A program made the translations under genes and the position numbers. The notes beneath the pieces were generated by a model. That model was not told where the DNA came from, ran no database searches, and was given only the letters and a program-made list of their open reading frames with translations. Below, piece after piece: positions 41,524 to 57,960 of a stretch of DNA of 64,000 nucleotides (positions within the stretch are counted from its first letter, which is position 1; every line of letters starts with the position of its first letter). Source of the stretch: Halobacteriales archaeon QS_4_66_20 (GTDB lineage: Archaea > Halobacteriota > Halobacteria > Halobacteriales > Haloarculaceae); NCBI GenBank assembly GCA_003021015.1, contig PXRK01000078.1, forward strand, positions 1 through 64,000, in the 5' to 3' direction.

Positions 41524-42147
41524 ATGAGTTTCGAGCAACGCCGCAACGAACTGGTCGACCGGCTGGTGGCCCGCGAGAACCTCGACCCAGCGACCGAGGC
41601 GGCGATGCGGACGGTCCCACGTCACGAGTTCGTCCCCGAGGGCAAGCGCAACGCCGCCTACGCAGACCGCCCGCTCCCCATCGGCGAGGGCCAGACGATC
41701 AGCGCCCCGCACATGGTGGCGATCATGACCGACCTCCTGGCGCTGGACCCGGGCGACGAGGTGCTCGAAATCGGCACCGGCTGCGGGTACCACGCCGCCG
41801 TCACCGCCGAGGTCGTTGGCCCGGAGCACGTCTACAGCGTCGAGTTCCACGACGAACTCGCCGAGCGTGCGCGGGAGACGCTCGCGAGGACGGGGTACGG
41901 CGAGGTGTCGGTCCTGGCCGGCGACGGCCGCGCCGGCTGGCCGGAGCACGCTCCGTACGACGCGGCGTACCTGACCTGTGCGGCGAGTAACTTCCCGCCG
42001 GCGGTCGTCGACCAGGTCCGGGCGGGCGGCGTGCTGCTGGGCCCGCTGGGCGACGGCCGGCAGGTGCTCGTCCGCGCTCTAAAAGGGGAGGACGGTTCGC
42101 TCGAGCGCGACCGGCACGGCCACGTCCGGTTTGTGCCGTTGAAGTGA
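41524..42147 (+). CDS. pcm: Protein-L-isoaspartate O-methyltransferase
   Basis: Encodes 207 residues. It methylates isoaspartyl residues in aged proteins, starting their repair. GQTISAPHMVAIMTDLL is the substrate-binding block, and VLEIGTGCGYHAAV is the AdoMet loop. VPRHEFVPE and VDQVRAGGVLLGPLG complete the family pattern. It starts 1 nt after the zinc-finger gene and is probably cotranscribed with it. Confidence 0.95.
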   Translation: MSFEQRRNELVDRLVARENLDPATEAAMRTVPRHEFVPEGKRNAAYADRPLPIGEGQTISAPHMVAIMTDLLALDPGDEVLEIGTGCGYHAAVTAEVVGPEHVYSVEFHDELAERARETLARTGYGEVSVLAGDGRAGWPEHAPYDAAYLTCAASNFPPAVVDQVRAGGVLLGPLGDGRQVLVRALKGEDGSLERDRHGHVRFVPLK

Positions 42148-42199
42148 TTCGGGACGCTGTAGGAGTTGGTATTCTCGGTACTTTCACCGTCATGTCAGA

Positions 42200-42325
42200 G
42201 AAAGCCCTCGGCGTGCTCGCGGATCCCGCTGAGCGACATATTCTCGCTCCCTACGGTCGCTCGAATAGGGGCCGCTCAGCGACCGCGAGCCCGCCTCGCC
42301 CTTTCAGTCCGCCAGGGGAGGTATG
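42200..42325. repeat. Decayed intergenic repeat, GAAAGGG type
   Basis: CGACATATTCTCGCTCCCTACGG...GCTCAGCGACCGCGAGC contains pairing arms around GCTGAGCGAC / GCTCAGCGAC, followed by CGCCCTTTCAGTCCGCCAGG, which matches 22817-22836 with one or two changes. It is a recurrent haloarchaeal intergenic sequence that I recall in association with IS200/IS605 remnants. No gene lies in 42148-42402. Confidence 0.4.
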
Positions 42326-42402
42326 TAGTCGGCTGGCAGAAACACGATTGTCGCTGAGAGAGCGTTCGATCACGAAAACGGATCGCGCAGTAGAAAAAAC
42401 GA

Positions 42403-49318
<6,916 letters not shown>

Positions 49319-49500
49319 GGTCACGCACGCGCATGCGCGCACCTGTGGGGACTTGCGCTCCCGGCAAGCGCCGCCAGCGGCCAGTAACGCGGGCGAACCG
49401 GACGGTACGCCGTGCTTACGGCAATCGGTAAGCGGAACTATCCAGTCGAATGTCCGACCAGTCTAGCGGAGACAGTGATCGCCACGGCAGGGGAGCACTG

Positions 49501-50727
49501 TTACTCCTCGTCGGTCCGGGCGTGGGTATCCGCGTCGTCGGGGTCGTCGACCGGGCTCTCGGAGTGATACTCGGTGTCGTACGCACCAGGGCGGTCGTCG
49601 AGGCGGTCGGGGTTGATCCGGCCGCCCAGCAGCATGAAATCGAGGATCGTCAGGCGGAGCATCGCTTCGAGCACCGGCACCGCACGGGGCATCAGCACGG
49701 GGTCGTGGCGGCCGACGACCTGGATCTCCTTGTGCTCGCCAGTCTCCCAGTCGACGGTCTCCTGTGCTTTGGGGATGCTCGTCGGCGGGTGCCAGGTCAC
49801 CTCGCCGTAGATCGGTTCGCCGGTCGTGATACCGCCCTGGAGGCCGCCGTGATCGTTGCCGACCGGCACCGGGTCGCCCTCCTCGCTGACCGTCTCCGGG
49901 TGGGAGTCGCCGTCGTCGAACGTCCAGTCCTCGTTGCGTTCGATCCCCCGCATCGTCCGGGTGTCCCGACCCCTGCCGAACTGGAAAGCGCTGGTCGCCG
50001 GGATGGCGAACACGGCCTGTCCGAGGCGGGCCGGGAAAGAGTCGAACCGCGGCGCGCCCAGCCCCCGTGGGACGCCGCGACACTCGAAGTACACCGACCC
50101 GCCGATCGAGTCGCCCTCCTGCTGGTACTGGTCGATCGCCTCGCGCATCTCCTCGGCCGTCTCGGGGTGGGCACACCGCACCTCGTTGTCCTCGGTGTGT
50201 TCGAGCATCTCCGCGAAGCTGACCTCTGGGGCGTGGATGTCGCCGACTTGATTGACGTGGGCTTTCACCCGGACGTCGTGCTCGCTCTGGTCGAGGACCT
50301 GCTTGGCGACGGCGCCGGCGGCGACCCAGTTGACCGTCTCCCGGGCGGAGGAGCGGCCGCCGCCGCCCCAGCTGCGCGTGCCGAACTTCGCCGAGTACGT
50401 GTAGTCGCCGTGGGAGGGCCGCGGCGCGGTCACGAACGGCTCGTACTTGCCCGAGCGCGCGTCCTTGTTCTGGATCACCATGCCGATTGGCGTGCCGGTG
50501 GTGTAGCCGTCCTGCAGGCCGGAGTTGATCGACACCTCGTCGGGTTCGCCCCGCGAGGTGGTGATCATCGACTGACCGGGCTTGCGCCGGTCGAGTTCCG
50601 CCTGGACGACCGCCTTGTCCAGTTCGACGCCGGCCGGACACCCCGACACCGTACACCCCATCGCCTCGCCGTGGGACTCGCCGAACGTCGTCACCCGAAA
50701 GAGTCGGCCGAACTGGTTCCCGTTCAT
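49501..50727 (-). CDS. aroC: Chorismate synthase
   Basis: Encodes 408 residues from the ATG at 50727 (MNGNQFGRLFRVTTFGESHG). It converts 5-enolpyruvylshikimate 3-phosphate to chorismate using reduced FMN. GESHGEAMGCTVSGCPAG, RRKPGQSMITTSRGEPD, RPSHGDYTYSAKFGTRSWGG and GNDHGGLQGGITTGEP are the family signatures. An acidic tail (after about 385) is a haloarchaeal addition. aroA, the preceding pathway step, lies about 6 kb away on the same strand but in a separate unit. Confidence 0.97.
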   Translation of the reverse strand: MNGNQFGRLFRVTTFGESHGEAMGCTVSGCPAGVELDKAVVQAELDRRKPGQSMITTSRGEPDEVSINSGLQDGYTTGTPIGMVIQNKDARSGKYEPFVTAPRPSHGDYTYSAKFGTRSWGGGGRSSARETVNWVAAGAVAKQVLDQSEHDVRVKAHVNQVGDIHAPEVSFAEMLEHTEDNEVRCAHPETAEEMREAIDQYQQEGDSIGGSVYFECRGVPRGLGAPRFDSFPARLGQAVFAIPATSAFQFGRGRDTRTMRGIERNEDWTFDDGDSHPETVSEEGDPVPVGNDHGGLQGGITTGEPIYGEVTWHPPTSIPKAQETVDWETGEHKEIQVVGRHDPVLMPRAVPVLEAMLRLTILDFMLLGGRINPDRLDDRPGAYDTEYHSESPVDDPDDADTHARTDEE

Positions 50728-50828
50728 TGCCACACTCTGGGAACCCCGGGCAGTAAAGTACCACGGGTGCGGCGATATTCGGCGGCCGCGAAAGCGAGGC
50801 CGTCCACGATCCCCTCGTGTCGGTGCGC

Positions 50829-51128
50829 TTATACCGGAGGTTTCACGGCGTCGACGTCGTGCTCGGCCGCGAGGTCGCGGGCGTGTGCGAGCTGTGCCGC
50901 CGAGAGGTCGATGCCAGTCACGTCCGCGCCGCGCTGGGCGACCGCGACGGTGCACTGCCCGCCGCCACAGCCCAGTTCCAGCACCCTCGCCCCGTCGAGG
51001 TCACCGTCGTCGAACGGGGCGACGTCGGGCGCCCACTGGCCGGTCCAGTTGATCCCGACGTCCATGTCGATCTCGTCCTGGAAGCCGTCGGCCCTCGCCT
51101 CCCACCAGTCCCTGACCTCCTCGGTCAT
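50829..51128 (-). pseudogene. Truncated SAM-dependent methyltransferase
   Basis: Encodes 99 residues: MTEEVRDWWEARADGFQDE, then the AdoMet loop VLELGCGGGQCTVAVAQRG, then VTGIDLSAAQLAHARDLAAE and a premature end DAVKPPV. Full members of this family are about 250 or more residues, so everything after the second strand is missing. The N-terminal part is undamaged, which suggests a deletion or rearrangement next to it rather than slow decay. Confidence 0.8.
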
Positions 51129-51189
51129 GACCGCCCGTACCCAGGTATGCTGCAAGTGTTTTGTGTTCGCTCGCACCCGTCTCCCGACA

Positions 51190-51336
51190 GCGACGGAAGA
51201 GACCCCGCTGCTCGTCACCGACTGCATCGACGGCAACTGCGCGACGGACACGACCGGCGACGGCCTGCTGAACGACGTCGACGGCGACATCTCGATCGCC
51301 GACGTCCAGGCGCTGTTCAACCAGGCCGTCGCCTGA
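51190..51336 (+). pseudogene. C-terminal fragment of a dockerin-type surface protein
   Basis: The frame reads TPLLVTDCIDGNCATDTTGDG, then LLNDVDGDISIADVQALFNQ and stops. It is closely similar to the C-terminal end of the surface protein that follows (PLLVSDCVDIDGNGNCATDTTGDGFLND split across 53401-53480). It has a single EF-hand-like calcium loop and no start or signal peptide. It is the tail of a former paralogue. Confidence 0.75.
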
Positions 51337-51449
51337 TCGATCGTCGCCCGACTGATCGTCGCCTGGAAACTTGGATGACGAAGCGATACAATAATCGGCG
51401 AATTATTTCCCACAAATTTATTGCGGGACTGGCCGTTGCATCCGACATC

Positions 51450-53681
51450 GTGTCCCTGAGCGTGCATGTCCCCGGTGCGAACGTATCGGAGACCCTCTGT
51501 CGAGCCGTGCGGGTGCGAGCGCGGATAGGTACCGAAACCCCGGCGGGTCGCGGCCGCCCCCTCGCGTCCGTCGTCGCGGTACTGCTCTGTGTCGTCGCCA
51601 CGGTACTGCTCTCCGCTGGTCTCGCCGCCACTGGTGCTGTCGCTACCGGCACTCAGGACGGGGAAACGGCGGTAACCAGCCTCGAGATCGCGGAGTCAGA
51701 CAGAACGCTCGTTGACGATCGCGCCCAGCACTTCACGGCCGCCAACTTCGACAGTGAGAATATCCAGCTATTCAGCGACGGGAACCCGACCCAGGATCTA
51801 CAGGTGTCGCTGACCGTCGCCGGCGACACCGGCACCGAGACGCTCGTGATCGACTATTCGGAGTCGGTCGACGCCAATCTCGAACTCGCTGCCGTCGAAC
51901 TCGCCGACGAGGGGCCGCTCGCCGGCGCCGTGACCGCCACCGAGGTCCGGAACGAGGCCGGAGAACTCCTGGTAGAGTTCGACACCGGCGAGACCGGCGA
52001 CGTGGCCGGGGAAATCCAGACGCTCACCGTCGAGTGGACAGCGGACGACGGCGGGATCGAACCCGCAGGCGGTGACGCGGTCATCGACCACGTTGCGGAG
52101 CTTGCGGGGACGAGCGACCGCGCCGAGTACCGGCTGACGGCTCGCGGTGCAACCGCGATCGCACCCGGCGACGCGACCTACGACCTCTCCACGTCCATCG
52201 ACCCCTATGACGTCGAACTGGCCCGTGACGGCAGCGGCGTTGCGTTCAACATCTGGCAAGGGCAAGCTATCACGTTCCAGGTACCCGAGAACGGCGACAC
52301 GGTGGACCTCTACGAGTTCGGGGTCGAGGACAGGACCGGCGCGCCGGACGTCGCCGTCCGGGGCGACCTGCTCAGGTCGCTCGATACTGCACCAGGCACG
52401 GTGACGAACATCGATACCGATGTACTGGAGGCCAACGAGCGGTACATCGTCGCCTTCGAGGGAACGGAAGAGGTTGTCATTCTCGATGTCGACCCGCTGA
52501 ACCTCGACGCCGAACCGTCGGCTGCGGTGACGCACGTCGCTGCCGAGGCCCGTGTCGACGTTACCTCCGACGACGTCAGAGGCGGCGCGAACATCACGGC
52601 GTACTACTACGACGATACCTCCACCCTCCTGCACCGGGAGGCCGACCGGCTCAACAGGGCCGGTTACGCGGCGGTGGAGGGTGTCGATCCCGAGACTGAC
52701 CTCGGCGGACCCGGGAACTACTCCGTGGTTATCGAACACGAACAGTCCGAAGTTCGGACCGACCCTGTCGCGTTCTCCGTTGCAGCGCCAGACGAGGTGG
52801 TGACGATTTCCTCGCCGATCCCAGAAGACTCGATCGAGCCCAACGGTATCATCCCGATCGAACTCGAGTTCGAGAATACCCGACGCGGGAGGCTACGGTT
52901 CGGTGACCGCTCCCCTCCGCAGAGCCTGGAGATTCACGTCACCGTCGAAGACGCCAACGAGGACGGTACTGCAACGATCTTGCTGAACACGTTCAGGGTC
53001 GGTGACGGTGCGTGGACGAGTACTATCCAGGACGAAGCCCGGAACGACGGTCCGGTCGCCAACAACCAGAGCTGCGAGGCTCGTGGTGTCGGCGTCGACG
53101 ACTGTACCACGCTTGTCAACGAGGATGCTAACCGCAACCACGGCTTCTTCACCGCTCTCGGAGACGATGGTTCTGCGATCCGGGGCCAGGCAGTCGCCCA
53201 CGGGCCGAGCCTCGCCATCCGTGGCGGCTCGACCGGTGGTGCCGTCCTGTTCCCGCAGGCCTACGACCTCGTCACTTCAACTGGTGACGACTCCTACAAA
53301 ACCGACGAGCAGTTGCTGACCGACCGCTCGGTCATCCGCATCACGTCGGAGGATGAGTTCACTCCCGTCGACGTCGGCTATCGCAGGTACAACGGTGGCC
53401 CCCTCCTCGTCAGCGACTGCGTCGATATCGACGGCAACGGCAACTGTGCGACGGATACGACCGGCGACGGGTTTCTCAATGATATCGACGGCGACGGCGA
53501 GTTCACGGCCGGCGACGTGCAACTGTTCGTCCGGTACTGGGACGATCCGATCGTCCAGAACAACGTCGACGGGTTCGACTTCGACTGGGACAGAGAGGTT
53601 TCGCTCGGTGACGTGACGGCGCTACTGGAGGCCCTGCCGGAGACTGAACTCCGAAACCTCTTCGGCATCCGCATGCGGTAG
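51450..53681 (+). CDS. Secreted surface protein with C-terminal dockerin-like domain
   Basis: About 743 residues from the GTG at 51450, preferred because AATTTATTG lies about 33 nt upstream; an ATG at 51375 would add 25 residues. A signal peptide is clear (LASVVAVLLCVVATVLLSAGLA). The body is acidic and beta-rich, with a block like haloarchaeal S-layer/BGTF proteins (FNIWQGQAITFQVPENGD). The C-terminus holds two calcium loops (DTTGDGFLNDIDGDGEFT and DFDWDREVSLGDVTALLEAL), a dockerin type I pattern. No cohesin is in view. No C-terminal anchor is seen. A remnant paralogue precedes it. Confidence 0.8.
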   Translation: MSLSVHVPGANVSETLCRAVRVRARIGTETPAGRGRPLASVVAVLLCVVATVLLSAGLAATGAVATGTQDGETAVTSLEIAESDRTLVDDRAQHFTAANFDSENIQLFSDGNPTQDLQVSLTVAGDTGTETLVIDYSESVDANLELAAVELADEGPLAGAVTATEVRNEAGELLVEFDTGETGDVAGEIQTLTVEWTADDGGIEPAGGDAVIDHVAELAGTSDRAEYRLTARGATAIAPGDATYDLSTSIDPYDVELARDGSGVAFNIWQGQAITFQVPENGDTVDLYEFGVEDRTGAPDVAVRGDLLRSLDTAPGTVTNIDTDVLEANERYIVAFEGTEEVVILDVDPLNLDAEPSAAVTHVAAEARVDVTSDDVRGGANITAYYYDDTSTLLHREADRLNRAGYAAVEGVDPETDLGGPGNYSVVIEHEQSEVRTDPVAFSVAAPDEVVTISSPIPEDSIEPNGIIPIELEFENTRRGRLRFGDRSPPQSLEIHVTVEDANEDGTATILLNTFRVGDGAWTSTIQDEARNDGPVANNQSCEARGVGVDDCTTLVNEDANRNHGFFTALGDDGSAIRGQAVAHGPSLAIRGGSTGGAVLFPQAYDLVTSTGDDSYKTDEQLLTDRSVIRITSEDEFTPVDVGYRRYNGGPLLVSDCVDIDGNGNCATDTTGDGFLNDIDGDGEFTAGDVQLFVRYWDDPIVQNNVDGFDFDWDREVSLGDVTALLEALPETELRNLFGIRMR

Positions 53682-53685
53682 CGGG

Positions 53686-55671
53686 CTACGGCCGCCCGAC
53701 TTCGGACCGGCCCTCGTCGGACCGCGCACCGAGCGCGTCCTCGATCTGGCCCGCCTGCACGCCCCAGAGTTTCGCGTAGAGGCCGTCCGCCTCGACCAGC
53801 TCGCCGTGCGTGCCGCGCTCGACGATCCGGCCGTCTTCGAGGACGAGGATCTCGTCGGCGTCCTTGATCGTCGACAGCCGGTGGGCGATCGCCAGCACGG
53901 TCCGGTCGGCGGCGAGGCGGTCGAGCTGTTTCTGGATCTGCAGCTCCGTCTCGGTATCGACGTCGCTGGTCGCCTCGTCGAGGATCAGGATCTCGGGATC
54001 CTGCAGGAGGACGCGGGCGATGCCGATCCGCTGGCGCTGGCCGCCCGAGAGTTTGACGCCGCGCTCGCCGACGTCGGTGTCGTAGCCGTCTTCGAGGTCG
54101 GTGATGAACTCGTGGGCGCGGGCGGCCTTGGCCGCCTCGATCACGTCCTCGCGGTCGGCGTCGAAGCTACCGTAGCGGATGTTGTCCGCGACGCTCCCGA
54201 AGAAGAGGAACGTCTCCTGGCCGACGTAGCCGATGGCGCGCCGGAGGCTCCCGGGATCGACCTCGCGGACGTCCTGGCCGTCGATCCGGACGGCACCCGA
54301 GTCGCCACCGTCGCCCTCGGTACACTCGGGCGAGGAGCCGTCCGAGTCTGTCGACTCGGAGACATCGTACAGCCGCGGGAGCAGCTTCAGCACGGTGGAC
54401 TTGCCGGCGCCGGTCGGGCCGACGAGCGCCAGCGTCTCGCCGGCGTCGACGGTGAAGTCGATGCCCTCGATCACGGGCTCGTCGTCCGCCTCGCCGTCGT
54501 AGCTGAAGCTCACGTCGTCGTACTCGACGCGACCCCGCGTGAGTTCCAGGTCTGGGACGTCGTCGTCGGTCGAGAGGTGGCTCGGTTCGTCCATCAGGCC
54601 GAAGACGCGTTCGGCGGAGGCTTCCGCGCGCTGGTAGAGGTTGATCAGCTGGCCGAACTGGGCCATCGGCCAGACGAGGCGCTGGCCGAGGAACACGAAC
54701 GTGACGAAGGTTCCGACCGACAGCGAGCCCGAAAGGACCCCGGGCGGGCCGGAGAACACCCAGATGCCGCCGACGACGAACGTCAGGACGAACCCGACGC
54801 CGGCGGTGAGCTGCAGCCCGGGGAAGAACTTGATCCGGGTGCGGACCGCCTCCATGTTCGTGTCGTAGTACTCCCGGGAGGAGTCGGTGACGCGCTCGGC
54901 CTCGAAGTTCTCGGTGTTGCTCACCTTGATCACGTCGATGCCGGCAAGGTTGTTCTCCAGCCGGGAGTTCATCCGGCCGACCGTCGAACGTACCTCGGCG
55001 TACAGCGGCTGGATGCGCTGGACGAACAGGTGCGTAAAGAGGGCGATGATCGGCACCGTCACCAGCGCGATCACCCCGAGCTGGAGGTTGAGGTACAGCA
55101 GGACGACGGCGATCCCGCCGACGGTGACGACGAGCTGGGTCGCGATGTTCAGCCCGCCGTTGAGGAACTGCTCGAGGCGGTTGACGTCGTTGTTGAGGAT
55201 ACTCATCAGTTCGCCCGTCTGCTTGTTCGCGAAGAAGTCCAGGTCCAGCCGCTGCATGGCGGCGTAGGTGTCGGTCCGGACCTCGTGCTGGACGCGCTGG
55301 GCGAAGACGTTTAGCCCGCGCCCCTTGATCCACGAGAACGTCGAGGACAGGAGGAACGCCCCGGCGACCAGCGCGGCGGAGAACCAGAACTGGCCGCCCC
55401 GCGTCTCGGGGATGATGGCCCCGGGGATCAGCGGCAGTTCGTACGGCTGCTCCGCGAGGAACACGGCGTCGACGGCGACGCCGAGCACGATGGGCGGGAG
55501 GAGGGCGATTGTGTGCGCAACGAGACTAGCGAGGAGGCCGAGCGAGAGCGGCGCGGCGTTCGCCCGCCCGTACTCGTCAAACAGGCGGCGCATGGGGTAG
55601 TCCACGCGCTCGCGCTGCTCCTCGAACGTCCCGTCGTCGTCGATACGTCCTGATCCGGTTGGGTCTGGCAT
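53686..55671 (-). CDS. ABC transporter, fused permease and ATPase (exporter type)
   Basis: Encodes 661 residues. The N-terminal six-helix membrane domain (about 35-355) includes NKQTGELMSILNNDVNRLEQ, the usual coupling region. The ATPase domain follows: Walker A GPTGAGKST, signature LSGGQRQRIGIARVLL, Walker B ILILDEATSDVD, and the H-loop AHRLSTI. An acidic loop between strands (TDSDGSSPECTEGDGGDSG) is a haloarchaeal insert. It works as a dimer and exports an unknown lipid or drug-like substrate. Confidence 0.95.
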   Translation of the reverse strand: MPDPTGSGRIDDDGTFEEQRERVDYPMRRLFDEYGRANAAPLSLGLLASLVAHTIALLPPIVLGVAVDAVFLAEQPYELPLIPGAIIPETRGGQFWFSAALVAGAFLLSSTFSWIKGRGLNVFAQRVQHEVRTDTYAAMQRLDLDFFANKQTGELMSILNNDVNRLEQFLNGGLNIATQLVVTVGGIAVVLLYLNLQLGVIALVTVPIIALFTHLFVQRIQPLYAEVRSTVGRMNSRLENNLAGIDVIKVSNTENFEAERVTDSSREYYDTNMEAVRTRIKFFPGLQLTAGVGFVLTFVVGGIWVFSGPPGVLSGSLSVGTFVTFVFLGQRLVWPMAQFGQLINLYQRAEASAERVFGLMDEPSHLSTDDDVPDLELTRGRVEYDDVSFSYDGEADDEPVIEGIDFTVDAGETLALVGPTGAGKSTVLKLLPRLYDVSESTDSDGSSPECTEGDGGDSGAVRIDGQDVREVDPGSLRRAIGYVGQETFLFFGSVADNIRYGSFDADREDVIEAAKAARAHEFITDLEDGYDTDVGERGVKLSGGQRQRIGIARVLLQDPEILILDEATSDVDTETELQIQKQLDRLAADRTVLAIAHRLSTIKDADEILVLEDGRIVERGTHGELVEADGLYAKLWGVQAGQIEDALGARSDEGRSEVGRP

Positions 55672-56088
55672 TGCTGTGTCGTGTGTGGTGTGCGATTACT
55701 GCTCGATGCGGCGCGTGAACCGCGTCGGTCGGTCGCCGCCCGCTGGCCGGAGCGTCTCCCGGCGGTGACGGCACAGCGAGCGGCCTGACGCGGGCCGGAC
55801 AGTCCTGCGGGTCCGGCGTCGGCGAGAACTGCTGGGGCCGACCGGCACCAGCGTGCGTGGCCCGCGGGGGTGGGACCGGTGGGCGGGCCTGGCTACGTCA
55901 GGCGAACGCGTAGAGGAGCAGCATCTGTTTGGCCTCGTGTGAGCCAACAGGGGTGGAAAGGATAGTATTTTCGATGGTTTGTGAGGGAATGACACGGCGG
56001 TGCGACGGGACTGCGGCCGCGGACCGCCACGGGTCGGCAGGCTACAGCCCCGGTAGGCTTTTCTTCCGTTCTCCAGACGTTGCTAGCG
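55672..56088. other. GC-rich gap without a supported gene
   Basis: About 400 bp between the divergent ABC exporter and a membrane protein. One minus-strand frame ending at 55898 reads plausibly at its end (EAKQMLLLYAFA) but has no start codon; it may be a gene remnant. No repeats of the palindrome family are seen here. Confidence 0.4.
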
Positions 56089-56625
56089 ATGACGGAGCAG
56101 CGGTGGCGGGGCGTCGGCCCGGTCGACCTCCTTTACGGCGGCTGTTTCCTCGCTGGCGTCGTCCAGCGCCAGCCGTCGACCGGGGTCGGGCTCTGGATGG
56201 CGCTGTTCGCGCTGCTGGTGTTGCTCGTCGACTGGGTGGAGACGCGCCGGCTGCTCGAACGCGGCGTCGAAACGCGTCGTACTCTCGCCGTCGCCACCGG
56301 ACTCACGCTGGCGATTCTGGTGACGTGGTACCTCCTCGCGACGCGACCCCCGACGGCGCTCGGAGCGTACTTCGGCCTGCTCGCCGGCTTCTTCTTCCTC
56401 CAGGCGCTCCGGGACGCCACGGTGCTGGATCTGACGCCAGTCGAACTGCTGAGCCGCGGGTACGTCAACCTCGTCGCGGTGTACCTCGTGTTCGGCGTCG
56501 CCGCCGGCGCCGTCGACCGGTTCCAGGTCGGCCTGGTGCTGTTCGGCGCGGTCGTCTACCTCGTCCGCAAGTGGTTCCGCTGGGGCGAGGCCGTCGTGAC
56601 CGAACTGGGGCTGGCCGACTCCTGA
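56089..56625 (+). CDS. Hypothetical membrane protein
   Basis: Encodes 178 residues from the ATG at 56089 (MTEQRWRGVGPVDLLYGG). Five hydrophobic segments are visible: LWMALFALLVLLVDW, TLAVATGLTLAILVTWYLLA, LGAYFGLLAGFFFLQAL, YVNLVAVYLVFGVAAGAV and VGLVLFGAVVYLV. No family is recognised. It converges on aroA, with a 30-bp tandem duplication between them. Confidence 0.8.
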   Translation: MTEQRWRGVGPVDLLYGGCFLAGVVQRQPSTGVGLWMALFALLVLLVDWVETRRLLERGVETRRTLAVATGLTLAILVTWYLLATRPPTALGAYFGLLAGFFFLQALRDATVLDLTPVELLSRGYVNLVAVYLVFGVAAGAVDRFQVGLVLFGAVVYLVRKWFRWGEAVVTELGLADS

Positions 56626-56635
56626 CTGGCCGGGG

Positions 56636-56695
56636 CCTCAGCGCCGCTCGACCGGCGCGCCGAGGCCTCAGCGCCGCTCGACCGGCGCGCCGAGG
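56636..56695. repeat. Perfect 30-bp tandem duplication covering the aroA 3' end
   Basis: The unit begins CCTCAGCGCCGCTCGACCGG and repeats exactly at 30 bp spacing. Each copy holds the same terminal aroA codons and a TGA; only the right-hand copy is in use, so the left copy duplicates the gene end beyond the stop. Confidence 0.85.
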
Positions 56696-57960
56696 CCGGC
56701 GAGAACGTCGAAGAACTCGGGGAAGGAAACGTCGACGTGCTCGGCGCCGGTGATCGTCGTCGTCCCGTCGGCGACGAGGCCAGCGACGGCCAGCGCCATC
56801 ACGATCCGGTGGTCGCCGCGGCCGTCCAGTGTGGTGCCCGCAAGCTCCGAGTCGCCGCCGTGGATCGTCAGTTCGTCCTCGGCTTCCTCGACGGTTGCGC
56901 CCATCGCCGAGAGCGACTCGGCCATCGCAGTCACGCGGTCGGTCTCCTTGTAGCGGACGTGCTCGCAGTCGGTGATCGTCGTCGTGCCGTCGGCGGCGGC
57001 ACCCAGCACGGCGATGGTGGGGAGGAGGTCGGGCGTGTCCGCGACGCCGACCTCGATCCCGGAGAGATCGGAGCGGGCGACGGTGATCTCGCCGGCATCG
57101 CGGTCCCAGTCGATGGAGGTTCCCATGTCGTCGAGCACGTCGAGGATGGCCTGGTCGCCCTGCGTGCTCGGGTGGGCGCCGGTGACGGTCACCGCCTCGT
57201 CGCCCGCGAGCGCGCCCGCGGCGAGGAGGTACGACATCGACGAGAAGTCGCCCGGGACGGTGTAGGCGCCGCCAGGATCGTAGCGCTGGAAGCCCGCCGC
57301 GGAGAACCCGCGGCCAGTCTGCCGGGCGGAGACGCCGAAATTCTCGAGGACGTCGATCGTGATGTCGACGTAGGGGGCGGATTTGAGTTCGGTCTGCAGC
57401 GTGACGTCGACGCCGGCGTCGGTGACGGCGCCGGCCATCAGCAGCGCGGTGACGAACTGCGAGGAGACGTCGCCGGGGATGGCGGCGCTGCCGCCCGTGA
57501 TCGGGCCGCCGACGACCAGCGGGGCCTGGCCGTTGCCGCGGGTGCTCTCGGCGCGCCCGCCCAGCTGGTCGATGGCCTGCAGCAGCGGTTGCTGTGGCCG
57601 CGACCGAAGTGATTCGTCGCCGGTCAACACCGCCAGCCCGCCGTCGACGAGCGCGGCTGCTGCCGTGACGAGCCGCATCGTCGTCCCGCTGTTGGCGCAG
57701 TCGATGACGTCGTCGGGGACCGCAGGCTCGCCGTCGAACCCCTCGATTTCGAGGGTCCCATCGTCCGGGTGGTGCTCGACCGACCCGCCGAACGCGTCGA
57801 CGGCGCGCATCGTCGCCCGGGTGTCGGCGCTGACCAGCGGGCCGTGGATAGTCGCGCCCTCGCCGTAGCCCGCCGCGAGTATCGCGCGGTGGGTGTAGCT
57901 CTTCGACGGCGGGGCTTGTGTCCGGCCCGTGACCCGTCCCGTGGAGATGTCTACGTCCAT
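56668..57960 (-). CDS. aroA: 3-phosphoshikimate 1-carboxyvinyltransferase (EPSP synthase)
   Basis: Encodes 430 residues from the ATG at 57960 ([25 protein letters not shown] split at about residue 20). It joins phosphoenolpyruvate to shikimate 3-phosphate in aromatic amino acid synthesis. [36 protein letters not shown] and the late [12 protein letters not shown]-like [16 protein letters not shown] and [15 protein letters not shown] are the family motifs. Length is normal. The 3' end is duplicated downstream of the stop. Confidence 0.96.
   Translation of the reverse strand: MDVDISTGRVTGRTQAPPSKSYTHRAILAAGYGEGATIHGPLVSADTRATMRAVDAFGGSVEHHPDDGTLEIEGFDGEPAVPDDVIDCANSGTTMRLVTAAAALVDGGLAVLTGDESLRSRPQQPLLQAIDQLGGRAESTRGNGQAPLVVGGPITGGSAAIPGDVSSQFVTALLMAGAVTDAGVDVTLQTELKSAPYVDITIDVLENFGVSARQTGRGFSAAGFQRYDPGGAYTVPGDFSSMSYLLAAGALAGDEAVTVTGAHPSTQGDQAILDVLDDMGTSIDWDRDAGEITVARSDLSGIEVGVADTPDLLPTIAVLGAAADGTTTITDCEHVRYKETDRVTAMAESLSAMGATVEEAEDELTIHGGDSELAGTTLDGRGDHRIVMALAVAGLVADGTTTITGAEHVDVSFPEFFDVLAGLGAPVERR

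Noticed and set aside
49450-50813. Long plus-strand frame opposite aroC
   Set aside because: It is antisense to chorismate synthase; Arg/Val/Asp-rich shadow typical of high-GC DNA.
55898-56010. Minus-strand frame ending EAKQMLLLYAFA
   Set aside because: The end looks protein-like but there is no start codon and no upstream conserved segment; too little to call a gene.
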